Assembly: GCF_023093535.1 (NCBI RefSeq)
Contig: NZ_CP095757.1
Location: 930,001-994,000 of the forward strand
Direction: 5' to 3'
Source of the DNA: Halovivax limisalsi
GTDB taxonomy: Archaea; Halobacteriota; Halobacteria; Halobacteriales; Natrialbaceae
Length of the DNA: 64,000 nucleotides
Under the pieces are notes generated by a model. That model was not told the DNA's origin, did no database searches, and was given only the letters and a program-made list of their open reading frames with translations. Made by a program: the position numbers and the translations under genes. Position 1 is the stretch's first letter; each line of letters opens with the position of its first letter. Below, piece by piece: positions 42,495-50,478 of this stretch.

Positions 42495-44597
42495 ATGGCG
42501 CAAGCGGGGAACGAAGAACTCATCGACTCGTTCGATCGGTTCTTCCGCGACTACTACGACGGGGCGATCAAGGAACTCGCCCAGCGCTATCCGACGGAAC
42601 AGCGCTCGCTCGCGGTCGACTGGGACGATCTCTATCGCTACGACCCGGATCTGGCCGACGACTACCTGGCCCAGCCCGAACAGCTCCAGCGCTACGCCGA
42701 GGAGGCGCTGCGGCTCTACGACCTCCCGATCGACGTCAGCCTCGGGCGCGCGCACGTCAGGATTCGCAACCTCCCGGAGACGGAGTCGCCCGAGATCCGC
42801 GAGATCCGCGCCGAGCACATGAACCGCCTCGTCGAGGTTCGCGGCATCGTTCGCAAGGCGACGGACGTCCGCCCGAAGGTCGAGGAGGCCGCCTTCGAGT
42901 GCCAGCTCTGTGGCACCCTCACGCGCATCCCGCAGTCGACGAGCGACTTCCAGGAGCCCCACGAGTGTCAGGGCTGCGAGCGACAGGGTCCCTTCCAGGT
43001 CAATTTCGACCAGTCGGAGTTCGTCGACTCCCAGAAGCTGCGCATTCAGGAGAGTCCCGAGGGCCTGCGCGGCGGCGAGACGCCGCAGGCGATCGACATC
43101 CACATCGAGGACGACATCACCGGCGAGGTCACGCCGGGCGATCACGTCTCCGCGACGGGCGTCCTCCGGCTCGAACAGCAGGGCACCGACCAGGAGAAGT
43201 CGCCCGTCTTCGACTTCTACATGGAGGGCGTCTCCGTCGAGATCGACGAGGAACAGTTCGAGGACATGGACATCACCGAGGACGACAAGGCCGAGATCGT
43301 CCGCCTCTCCGAGCGCGAGGACATCTACGAGCGGATGGTCGACTCCATCGCCCCCTCGATCTACGGCTACGAGCAGGAGAAGCTCTCGATGATGCTCCAG
43401 CTCTTCTCCGGCGTCACCAAGCACCTCCCCGACGGCTCCCGGATCCGCGGTGACCTCCACATGTTGCTGATCGGTGATCCCGGTACGGGTAAATCGCAGC
43501 TCTTATCATATATACAAAATATCGCGCCCCGGTCGGTCTACACCTCCGGGAAGGGCAGCAGTAGCGCTGGGCTTACCGCTGCTGCTGTGAGGGACGACTT
43601 CGGCGACGGCCAGCAGTGGTCGCTCGAAGCCGGTGCCCTCGTCCTCGCCGACCAGGGGATCGCCGCCGTCGACGAGCTCGACAAGATGGCGCCGGACGAT
43701 CGCTCGGCCATGCACGAAGCGCTCGAGCAGCAGAAGATTTCGGTGTCCAAGGCCGGCATCAACGCGACTCTCAAGTCTCGCTGTTCGCTGCTGGGCGCGG
43801 CGAACCCGAAGTACGGTCGCTTCGACCAGTACGAACCCATCGGCGAGCAGATCGACCTCGAACCGGCCCTCATCTCGCGATTCGACCTCATCTTCACGGT
43901 CACGGACCAGCCCGACGAGGAGAAGGACGCCAACCTCGCAGAGCACATCCTGCGGACGAATTACGCCGGCGAGCTGACCACCCAGCGCGAGGAGATGACC
44001 TCGCACGACGTCACCACCGACGAGATCGAGGAGATGACCGAGACCGTGGACCCGGCGATCGACGCCGACCTCCTCCGGAAGTACGTCGCCTACGCCAAGC
44101 AGAACTGCCACCCGCGGATGACGGAAGACGCCCGCGAGGCGATCCAGGACTTCTACGTCGACCTGCGTTCGAAGGGCGTCGACGAGGACGCACCGGTCCC
44201 GGTCACCGCCCGTCAGCTCGAAGCATTAGTGCGCCTGGCGGAAGCCAGCGCCCGCATCCGCCTCTCCGATACCGTCAGTCGCGAGGACGCAGAGCGTATC
44301 ATCGAGATCACGCGCGCCTGCCTCCAGGACATCGGCGTCGACCCGGAGACGGGCGAGTTCGACGCCGACATCGTCGAGGCCGGCACCTCGAAGTCCCAGC
44401 GCGACCGCATCAAGAACATCAAGGCGCTCATCGCCGACGTCGAGGAGGAGTACGACGAGGGCGCGCCGACCGATGTCGTCCTCGAACGCGCCGGCGAGAT
44501 CGGCATGGACGAGTCGAAAGCCGAACACGAGATCGAGAAGCTCAAACAGAAGGGCGAGGTCTACGAACCGAAGACGGATCACTTGCGGACTACTTAG
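42495..44597 (+). CDS. mcm: Replicative DNA helicase MCM
   Basis: A 700-residue MCM: an N-terminal domain with a zinc site (CQLC...CQGC, residues 136-159), an OB-fold region (DITGEVTPGDHVSATG), then the AAA+ core with Walker A GDPGTGKS (residues 327-334), Walker B AAVDELDKM, sensor 1 LLGAANPKYGRF and the arginine finger SRFDLIF, and a C-terminal winged helix. It is the hexameric replication helicase moving 3' to 5'. No intein is present, but two codon patches at known intein insertion sites (43473-43523, 43548-43592) are AT-rich or atypical. Divergent from the cmi4-like gene. Confidence 0.97.
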   Translation: MAQAGNEELIDSFDRFFRDYYDGAIKELAQRYPTEQRSLAVDWDDLYRYDPDLADDYLAQPEQLQRYAEEALRLYDLPIDVSLGRAHVRIRNLPETESPEIREIRAEHMNRLVEVRGIVRKATDVRPKVEEAAFECQLCGTLTRIPQSTSDFQEPHECQGCERQGPFQVNFDQSEFVDSQKLRIQESPEGLRGGETPQAIDIHIEDDITGEVTPGDHVSATGVLRLEQQGTDQEKSPVFDFYMEGVSVEIDEEQFEDMDITEDDKAEIVRLSEREDIYERMVDSIAPSIYGYEQEKLSMMLQLFSGVTKHLPDGSRIRGDLHMLLIGDPGTGKSQLLSYIQNIAPRSVYTSGKGSSSAGLTAAAVRDDFGDGQQWSLEAGALVLADQGIAAVDELDKMAPDDRSAMHEALEQQKISVSKAGINATLKSRCSLLGAANPKYGRFDQYEPIGEQIDLEPALISRFDLIFTVTDQPDEEKDANLAEHILRTNYAGELTTQREEMTSHDVTTDEIEEMTETVDPAIDADLLRKYVAYAKQNCHPRMTEDAREAIQDFYVDLRSKGVDEDAPVPVTARQLEALVRLAEASARIRLSDTVSREDAERIIEITRACLQDIGVDPETGEFDADIVEAGTSKSQRDRIKNIKALIADVEEEYDEGAPTDVVLERAGEIGMDESKAEHEIEKLKQKGEVYEPKTDHLRTT

Positions 44598-44823
44598 GTT
44601 GTGTATTTTGGTTCGAAATTGGTGTCCTGTGGATAATTAATTGCGGTGCCTGTGAATGCTAGGGGAGAAGAATTCGTTTCCCATTGTAACCGTTATAATA
44701 ATTATAATATCCTGTCAGTATTTTATATGTGGGGATATTTCTCTGCTGATCACCGGAAAGGGGTGGCTTTATCAGTTTGAACTAAGCGAATTGAAGCGGG
44801 AAATTCTGGATAATTCTTGACCT
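44598..44823. other. AT-rich junction after mcm
   Basis: The sequence becomes AT-rich immediately after the mcm stop codon (TTATAATAATTATAATATCC near 44693), unlike all preceding DNA. No gene seen. It is probably the left flank of an acquired segment that ends near 46760. Confidence 0.5.
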
Positions 44824-45562
44824 GGCACCGTCTAGTTAGGGTGGTTTGAGAAGTGAGCAGGTCTAGAGTTGAGTTGGAACAATGCTCGCAGACCTGATCA
44901 GCAAGAGTTACGCGGCGGAATTTGATGAATGTTGGGAGCGAGAGCGGACGGCGACGCCCGTCAGGATGTTCGCCGTCCGGCTCCAAGCGACCGGTTGTTC
45001 ACTCAGAGAAACACAACCAATTCTCCGTTTGATCGGCGTAGGACGACCTTACCAGGCAATCTGGCACTGGGTGCATCGGCTGGCTGACAGCGTGCCAGAC
45101 CCGCCGACGGCGACGCCGTCGGCGGGTCGCGGTCGACGAGACCGCTGTCAAGATTAACGGCGACTGGTCTTGGTATACGCTGCAATCGACCTCGACTCGC
45201 GGCTGATTCTCGATGTCGCGTTGTTCGGACGACGTGGCACCGATCCAGCTGCTGCGTTCCTGCATCGATTAACTGAGAAACACGATCTCTCCCAAGCACG
45301 GTTTCTCGTCGATTGATACGGGTATCTGACTGCCCTCGCTCGATTAGGATTGAGCAGTCGGCTCGACTACGCCGAGCAAAACCTGATCGAAAAGCGGTTC
45401 CATACGCTGAAAATGCGCGTTGACCGCTTCCATAATTCGTGGGTGGGTAGTCGGACCAGCATCAGAGAGTGCCTTGAACAGTTTGTCCACTATAACATAC
45501 AACGACCGCAACAATCGCTCGACGACCAGCGGCCAGCGGAGGTGTTAAACTAGACGGTGACC
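44824..45562 (+). mobile_element. Decayed IS6-type insertion sequence (about 0.74 kb)
   Basis: Terminal inverted repeats: GGCACCGTCTAGTT (44824-44837) and, read on the minus strand, GGTCACCGTCTAGTT (45548-45562). The 7-bp direct repeat CTTGACC flanks the element (44816-44822 and 45562-45568) and may be the target duplication (IS6 elements normally make 8 bp). The only gene inside is a broken DDE transposase. The size fits IS6-family elements of haloarchaea. Confidence 0.75.
44882..45553 (+). pseudogene. IS6-family transposase pseudogene
   Basis: The frame from ATG 44882 encodes MLADLISKSYAAEFDECWER... and AIWHWVHRLADSVPDPPTATP, then shifts to another frame just before 45126 to give RVAVDETAVKINGDW, and back at about 45174 to YAAIDLDSRLILDV. 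An in-frame TGA interrupts VD*YGY at 45314-45316. The end (NLIEKRFHTLKMRVDRFHN...RPQQSLDDQRPAEVLN) is in the original frame. The catalytic D, D, E positions fall in VDET, VD*YG and LIEK. Two compensating indels plus a stop make it inactive. Confidence 0.8.
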
Positions 45563-45988
45563 TTGACCAAAATTTACCGCATTACTTGATAAGTGATGAC
45601 GATGGTTCGAAATAGCGTTGGTTAACAAGGTGGACCCACTGTTCACAAGGTGACGGGTTCGGCAACTACGTCGTCTTTTCGCTGCTATGTCTGCGGATAT
45701 TCTTGCAGAAGTGTTACCGCGAACCGCTTGATCTCCTGTGTGAGACACCACTAATACTGCCGGAGGTTATCCTTTTTTATGCCACCTCTTTTCTCTTAAC
45801 CTCGGTATGGGTGTTCGTTAGGGACGAAATGTATAGTTCCTGCCCCTCTACCATTCATCAAAAGAGCTGTTAGCAGTGCCAGGTTCCAATTATATTATTG
45901 TGTAGTATATATCTATATTATTCTATTAACTATACATTAGATAAATCTAGATCGAAATATTTATACCACCTTCCGATGATTGTTGGGT
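45563..45988 (+). promoter_or_regulatory. AT-rich spacer with TATA box for Tat protein gene
   Basis: About 425 bp, strongly AT-rich at 45880-45960. No gene supported. At the right end CGAAATATTTATA (about 45953-45965) forms a good BRE/TATA centred about 28 bp before the ATG at 45989, so the Tat protein gene is likely expressed as a leaderless mRNA. Confidence 0.55.
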
Positions 45989-46474
45989 ATGGTTAGAGAC
46001 CATAAAGATGGCTTGTCGCGTCGATCGCTTCTTCGAAAAAGTACATTGTTGGCTGCGGCCGGTTCTATTGGAACGACGGCGTCAGCTATTGGGTCGGCTA
46101 ATTCATATTGTGAGGACCATGGATTTGGATGGATACATCGAAAGTGTGACGACTGGCCCCCAGAATGGGCTCATTTAAAATTCACTATTGATCTTGATCC
46201 ATATAATGCGCCAGAACAGTCAGCGTCATTTCAAAACGGGATAAACTCAGGCGGTGATGATGGTTTCTATGACACAAACTCTTTGGGACAGATTGAACTT
46301 GTTTCGGGTTATGGAAGGATGTGGGATCTCACATATGAAGAGGGTGACACTCGACCTTCCACCGAGATATGGTACTTTGGCGATGTTGTTTCGGACATCA
46401 TTCTTATGCATACTGATTCTGGCATGTGGAAGAATATAGATCCTAGAAACGACATTAATTATGAGTGGCTTTGA
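45989..46474 (+). CDS. Tat-secreted protein of unknown function, low GC
   Basis: A 161-residue protein with a twin-arginine signal (LSRRSLLRKSTLLAAAGSIG, residues 9-28) and a mature part rich in aromatic and acidic residues (CEDHGFGWIHRKCDDWPPEW, YDTNSLGQIELVSGYGRMW). Two cysteines could form a disulfide. Codons are AT-rich (ATA, AAA, TTT, GAA in excess), completely unlike the surrounding chromosome. It lies between two decayed insertion sequences in inverted orientation, as expected for recently acquired cargo. No homologue recognised. An in-frame TTG nine bases upstream exists but the ATG is preferred. Confidence 0.7.
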   Translation: MVRDHKDGLSRRSLLRKSTLLAAAGSIGTTASAIGSANSYCEDHGFGWIHRKCDDWPPEWAHLKFTIDLDPYNAPEQSASFQNGINSGGDDGFYDTNSLGQIELVSGYGRMWDLTYEEGDTRPSTEIWYFGDVVSDIILMHTDSGMWKNIDPRNDINYEWL

Positions 46475-46541
46475 GGGTGGTATTCAGATAGATATTTGAA
46501 TAAGTGAGGAGGTGGCGATTTCGAGTGTAAAGATAGAAAAC

Positions 46542-46759
46542 GGCATTGTACAGTTAAGCGCCTCCTCGGCCGGCGTTCGGCCATTGGGCGCTTGATTCGG
46601 TCGATCTGGGTTATAGAGGTGTCGAAACTATCTGAGCCAGCGGAGTGCACTGGCTGGACTCCCCCGCCAGAAGGAGCGAAGGCGGTCGATCCACATAGAG
46701 GCGGTCTGGAACTACTTCTCAACGTGGTTTCCCTCGTGGTAGTCGAGTTGATAGATGTA
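46542..46759 (-). pseudogene. C-terminal fragment of a second IS6-type transposase
   Basis: Read on the complement from 46759: YIYQLDYHEGNHVEK, stop, FQTASMWIDRLRSFW, RGSPASALRWLR, stop, FRHLYNPDRPNQAPNGRTPAEEALN. This is the C-terminal third of a DDE transposase (catalytic Glu in HVEK; final PNGRTPAEEALN corresponds to DDQRPAEVLN of the first copy). Two in-frame stops kill it, and the N-terminal two thirds are missing. The end has an IR-like GGCATTGTACAGTT at 46542-46555, matching the first element's terminal repeat at 10 of 14 positions, in inverted orientation. Confidence 0.7.
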
Positions 46760-46780
46760 GCTTCTCGCGAGCGAGGGCAC

Positions 46781-47152
46781 TCACTCGTACTCGCGCTCTC
46801 GACCGCCGACCCGCGACTCGGGTTCGTCCGGGTCCGTCTCGAGCAACTCGTCGACGCGGCGCTCGAATTCGGCCTCGCCGATCTCGCCGCGAGCGTAGCG
46901 TTCGCGCAGGGTCTCGAGCGGATCGGATTCGTTCGCGGCCGCGTCGCGGTCGCTCACCCGCTCGCGTTCGTCGTCCTCGATGACTCCCGCCAGGATCGCG
47001 AGCGTCGGCACGACGAGGAACCAGCCGAGGACGAAGACGGCCGTTCCGAGTTGCCAGCCGATGAAGAGCGTCGCGAGGATGCCGAGCGGAAGCGTCGCGA
47101 CGGCCGTCACCGCGACGAGCGCGCCGAGCAGCTCAGACGTCGAACGGCCCAT
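46781..47152 (-). CDS. SHOCT domain membrane protein
   Basis: A 123-residue protein with two hydrophobic helices (residues 8-32 and 36-58) and a C-terminal SHOCT motif (DPLETLRERYARGEIGEAEFERRVDELLE, residues about 78-106). SHOCT is a short helical domain found at the ends of many bacterial and archaeal membrane proteins, thought to mediate oligomerisation. Function unknown. Same strand as the downstream tfb gene but with its own start; typical codon bias, which marks the right limit of the low-GC insertion. Confidence 0.85.
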   Translation of the reverse strand: MGRSTSELLGALVAVTAVATLPLGILATLFIGWQLGTAVFVLGWFLVVPTLAILAGVIEDDERERVSDRDAAANESDPLETLRERYARGEIGEAEFERRVDELLETDPDEPESRVGGREREYE

Positions 47153-47209
47153 ACCACTGACTGCTGACGGGACCGAAAAAGCCGTTGTGGTCCAACGCCG
47201 CCCCCTTTC

Positions 47210-48082
47210 TCAGGCGAGTTCGCGAACCCGCCGCACGGTCGACCTGATCGTGACCGGCGAGACGCCGGCTACCTCGCCGGCCTCGACCTGCGTCACGTCA
47301 CAGCCGCGTTCGGTTGCCGCCCGGTAGAGACAGGCCGCGGCGACGCCGCCGGGGTTGCTGGCCCCGATCGCGTCGTTCGCCGAGAGCGTCGCGAGGTACC
47401 GCCTGGCCTGGCGCTCGACGTCGGCGTCGAGATCGAGTTCCGAGGCGAACCGCGGCAGGTACGTCGCCGGGTCGATCGGGCCCGTCGGCAGGCCGAGTTC
47501 GCGGTTCATCGCCGCGTAGGCCGTCTTGAGTTCGCTCGCCTCGGCCCGCGCCTCGTCGAGAACTTCCGTCATCGTCCGCGGCAGGTCGATCGAGCGCGCG
47601 GTGGCGTAGACGCAGGCCGCGGCGAATCCCTCGACCGATCGGCCCGGCAGGAGCCCCGCCGTCTGTGCGGTCTCGAAGAGTCGACAGGCCTCCTCGCGGG
47701 CGTCGCCTGGCAGCGAGAGGTCGCCGACGAGCCGTCCGATTTCGGTGTAGCCGCTGACCTGATTTTGTTTCGCCGTCGTCGAAATCCTCGCTCGCGCGTG
47801 TTCCCGTCGCATGCGCGATAGTTGCGTTCGTTTCCGGCCGGTGATCCGCCCCGCCGCCCGGTAACCGATCTCCGTCGAGAGGCCGCGATCGTGACGCGAT
47901 CTGGTCAGCGGCGCGCCGGTTCGTCGCCGCGTCTCCGCCTCGAACGAGCGCCACTCCGGGCCGCGGTCGATCGGGTCCCCGTCGACGACGAGTCCGCACT
48001 CTTCACAGAACCGTTCCGTCCCCGAGGGGCGGAGCCGCCCGGCACACTCAGGGCAGCACCACCCGTCACCTCCGTCTCCCAT
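47210..48082 (-). CDS. tfb: Transcription initiation factor IIB (TFB)
   Basis: A 290-residue TFB: an N-terminal zinc ribbon (CPEC...CEEC, residues 11-31), an arginine-rich linker (GAPLTRSRHDRGLSTEIG), and two cyclin folds (residues about 103-190 and 200-288) ending TIRSTVRRVRELA. TFB bridges TBP at the TATA box to RNA polymerase. Haloarchaea have several TFBs with different promoter preference; this one is near the short end of the family (usually 300-330). ATG at 48082 chosen; a GTG one codon earlier is equivalent. It is divergent from the VOC gene. Confidence 0.93.
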   Translation of the reverse strand: MGDGGDGWCCPECAGRLRPSGTERFCEECGLVVDGDPIDRGPEWRSFEAETRRRTGAPLTRSRHDRGLSTEIGYRAAGRITGRKRTQLSRMRREHARARISTTAKQNQVSGYTEIGRLVGDLSLPGDAREEACRLFETAQTAGLLPGRSVEGFAAACVYATARSIDLPRTMTEVLDEARAEASELKTAYAAMNRELGLPTGPIDPATYLPRFASELDLDADVERQARRYLATLSANDAIGASNPGGVAAACLYRAATERGCDVTQVEAGEVAGVSPVTIRSTVRRVRELA

Positions 48083-48243
48083 CACTAATTTCCTGATGAT
48101 GTCGCTACAGCATAAAGTTGTTGAACATATTTGATTACAATAAATTAATCCTGGCGGTCACGTCGGACCGGTCGCTAGTGGTGTCTTCGAACGAACATTT
48201 ATCGACCCGAATTGCTATTGCCCGCAACGTTCGAATCTTCGGT

Positions 48244-48648
48244 ATGAACGGGGCCGTCGTCGACCTGGACCACGCGGCGATTCGCGTCGCCGATCTCGAC
48301 CGCGCGCTCGAATTCTACCACGGCTTACTCGGCATGCCCGTGCGCGATCGCGATCGGTACGAGAGCGGCGAGGTCCCCTACGTCGCGGTCGCGGCGGGCG
48401 GGCGCCACGTCCACCTCGTCCCGACCGACGAGGCGATCGACGTCGGCGGCGAACACCTCTGTCTCCTGCTCCGCTCGAGCGAGACCGACTCGCGCGAGGA
48501 ACTCGAGGCGTTCCTCGCGGACCTTCGCGAGGCGGGCGTCGAGGTCGAGGACGGCGAACCGTACGAACGATACGGCGCCTACGGTCGAGCCTGGGCGGCG
48601 TACGTCCGCGATCCGGACGGCCGTCGGGTGGAGCTGAAGGTCCACTGA
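48244..48648 (+). CDS. VOC/glyoxalase family protein
   Basis: A 134-residue protein with the vicinal oxygen chelate fold: DLDHAAIRVADLDRALEFYHGLLGMPV at the N-terminus, YVAVAAGGRHVHLVPTDE and the C-terminal YVRDPDGRRVELKV. Metal ligands would be His (DHAAIRV), a second-strand His and the final Glu (VELKV). It may be a glyoxalase or dioxygenase; the substrate is not evident. The ATG at 48244 follows an AT-rich TTTATCG box at about 48199, 45 bp upstream, so the exact start is likely but not certain. Confidence 0.85.
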   Translation: MNGAVVDLDHAAIRVADLDRALEFYHGLLGMPVRDRDRYESGEVPYVAVAAGGRHVHLVPTDEAIDVGGEHLCLLLRSSETDSREELEAFLADLREAGVEVEDGEPYERYGAYGRAWAAYVRDPDGRRVELKVH

Positions 48649-48765
48649 GGCGGCTCCCTGAGCCGCGAGGGGACCATCCGCCGGTTTCCGGCCGTCATCG
48701 TATCGGTCGCGAAACACAAATACACTTCCGCGAGCGCTTTTACCGGCTCGCGGTCAGCGTCGCCT

Positions 48766-49728
48766 ATGGAGCGAATCGCCATCGTCACCGGCGAGGACGC
48801 GCCGGATCTGACGGACGACGGACGGCGACTGCTCGCCGCGCTCGAACGCCGCGGGTACGACGCGGCGAGCGTCCGCTGGTCGGATTCGACGGTCGACTGG
48901 GCGCACTACGACGCGGCCGTGTTACGGTCCTGCTGGAAGTACTACCTCGACCCGTCGCGGTTTCGCGACTGGCTTTCCGACCTCGAGCGGGCGGGCGTCG
49001 TGGTCCGGAACCCGCCAGACGTGGTCCGCTGGAATATGCACAAGTCCTACCTGCTCGAACTCGCCGAGGCGGGCGTCGCCGTCGTCCCGTCCGTCCTAGT
49101 CGAAGACACGCGCGAACGCGACCTCGCCGCGATCCTCGAGCGTAGCGGCTGGGAGCGGGCGATCGTCAAGCCGACGATCGGGACCAGCGCGGCGGGGGCG
49201 TGGACGACCACGCGCGAGACGGCGCCGGACGACCAGCGTCGCTTCGAACGCAGGTTTCGCGGCGCCCGTCAGCACGGGAGGACGGCATCTGACGGCGACG
49301 ACGGCCCGCGTCTCTCACGCCGGGGTGCCCTCGTCCAGGCGTTCCTCCCCGAGGTGGCGAACGGCGAACGGTCGCTCGTCTTCTTCGGCGGCGAGTACAG
49401 CCACGCGTGGCGCGACCTTCGAACGCCCGACTCGTTCGGCGTCGAGGCGAATTTCGACGCCGAAGCCGAGTACGCGCCGGCGAGCACGACGATCGGCTGG
49501 GCGAGGGACGTCCTCCGTGCGGCGGTGGGGCGTCTCGGAATCGAACCCCACTCGCTCCCGTACGCCCGGGTCGATTGCGTGATGCGCGACGACGGCCCCG
49601 TGCTGCTGGAACTCGAACTGATCGAACCCTACCTGTCGTTCGCGGACGGTGACGGCGTGGCCGATCGCCTCGCGTCGACGATCGTCGACTCGCTCGACGC
49701 CGAGCCGCCGGGACAGAACAATAAGTAA
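48766..49728 (+). CDS. ATP-grasp domain protein (RimK-like)
   Basis: A 320-residue protein with an N-terminal pre-grasp region (RIAIVTGEDAPDLTDDGRRLLAALERRGYD, DAAVLRSCWKYYLDP), the ATP-grasp core (RWNMHKSYLLELAEAGVAVVPSVLVED, RAIVKPTIGTSAAG) and the metal-binding C-terminal stretch YARVDCVMRDDGPVLLELELIEPYLSF. It belongs to the group that includes RimK and DcsG, which ligate amino acids or form peptide-like bonds with ATP. The substrate is unknown. Arg-rich insertion (RRFERRFRGARQHG) at residues 157-172. Next gene starts 65 bp later on the same strand. Confidence 0.82.
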   Translation: MERIAIVTGEDAPDLTDDGRRLLAALERRGYDAASVRWSDSTVDWAHYDAAVLRSCWKYYLDPSRFRDWLSDLERAGVVVRNPPDVVRWNMHKSYLLELAEAGVAVVPSVLVEDTRERDLAAILERSGWERAIVKPTIGTSAAGAWTTTRETAPDDQRRFERRFRGARQHGRTASDGDDGPRLSRRGALVQAFLPEVANGERSLVFFGGEYSHAWRDLRTPDSFGVEANFDAEAEYAPASTTIGWARDVLRAAVGRLGIEPHSLPYARVDCVMRDDGPVLLELELIEPYLSFADGDGVADRLASTIVDSLDAEPPGQNNK

Positions 49729-49793
49729 TCCAACAATAACTGGTTTCCGCGAGCCTATATGCGGATTCGACGCGGACGAACGAGTACGCGATC

Positions 49794-50372
49794 ATGGCAC
49801 GGACGACCCACATCGTCGCGATCTGCGGGAGCCTGGCCGAGGACAGCGCGACGCGCGTCTCGCTGCGCGTCGCGCTCGAGGCCGCCGAAGGGGCCGGTGC
49901 GGACACGACGCTGGTTGATCTACGCGAGTACGACCTGCCGCCGTACGATTCGGACCATCACGAAGCCGGTGACGCCGATCGGCTCAGACGCGTGATCGGT
50001 TCCGGCGACGCCATTCTGCTCGGGACGCCCCTGTATCACGGTACGTTCAGCTCGGCGCTGAAGACGGCGCTCGATTACTGTCGCATCGACCAGTTCGAGG
50101 GCGCGACGGTCGGGCTGCTCTGCGTCGCCGGCGGCGACTTCCCGACGCCCGCGCTCTCCCACCTGCGCGCGGTCGCCCGCTCGTTGCACGCCTGGACGCT
50201 GCCGCTCGAGGTCGCGATTCCGAACTCGGGACGCGCCGTGGCGGACGGCGAACTCGACGCCGATCTCGCGGATCGCGTCCGAGAACTCGGCACCGAACTC
50301 GTCGCGTACGCCGGCGTCGAGTCCGCTCCCGAACGCGCGGCCGACCGGGAGCAAGCCGCCCTGGCTGAATGA
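49794..50372 (+). CDS. NADPH-dependent FMN reductase family protein
   Basis: A 192-residue flavodoxin-fold protein. HIVAICGSLAEDSATRVSLRVALEAAE holds the FMN phosphate loop (GSLAEDSATR), GDAILLGTPLYHGTFSSALKTALDYC is the second FMN contact and GLLCVAGGDFPTPALSHLRAV a later strand. It probably reduces FMN or quinones with NAD(P)H. It is on the same strand as the ATP-grasp gene and the beta-propeller gene; the three may be one unit. Confidence 0.87.
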   Translation: MARTTHIVAICGSLAEDSATRVSLRVALEAAEGAGADTTLVDLREYDLPPYDSDHHEAGDADRLRRVIGSGDAILLGTPLYHGTFSSALKTALDYCRIDQFEGATVGLLCVAGGDFPTPALSHLRAVARSLHAWTLPLEVAIPNSGRAVADGELDADLADRVRELGTELVAYAGVESAPERAADREQAALAE

Positions 50373-50478
50373 CCAGTCGGTTCCCTGGGGGCCTATCCGT
50401 CGGCCGGACTCCCGTCAACGGGGCTACAAAATATCAGTTCCGCGAAGGTTTACCCCGCGTCCGGTTCGAGTCCGTCGT

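Noticed and set aside
46459-46722. 87-codon minus-strand ORF
   Set aside because: Shifted frame of the IS6 transposase remnant; the real frame with two stops matches the family C-terminus.
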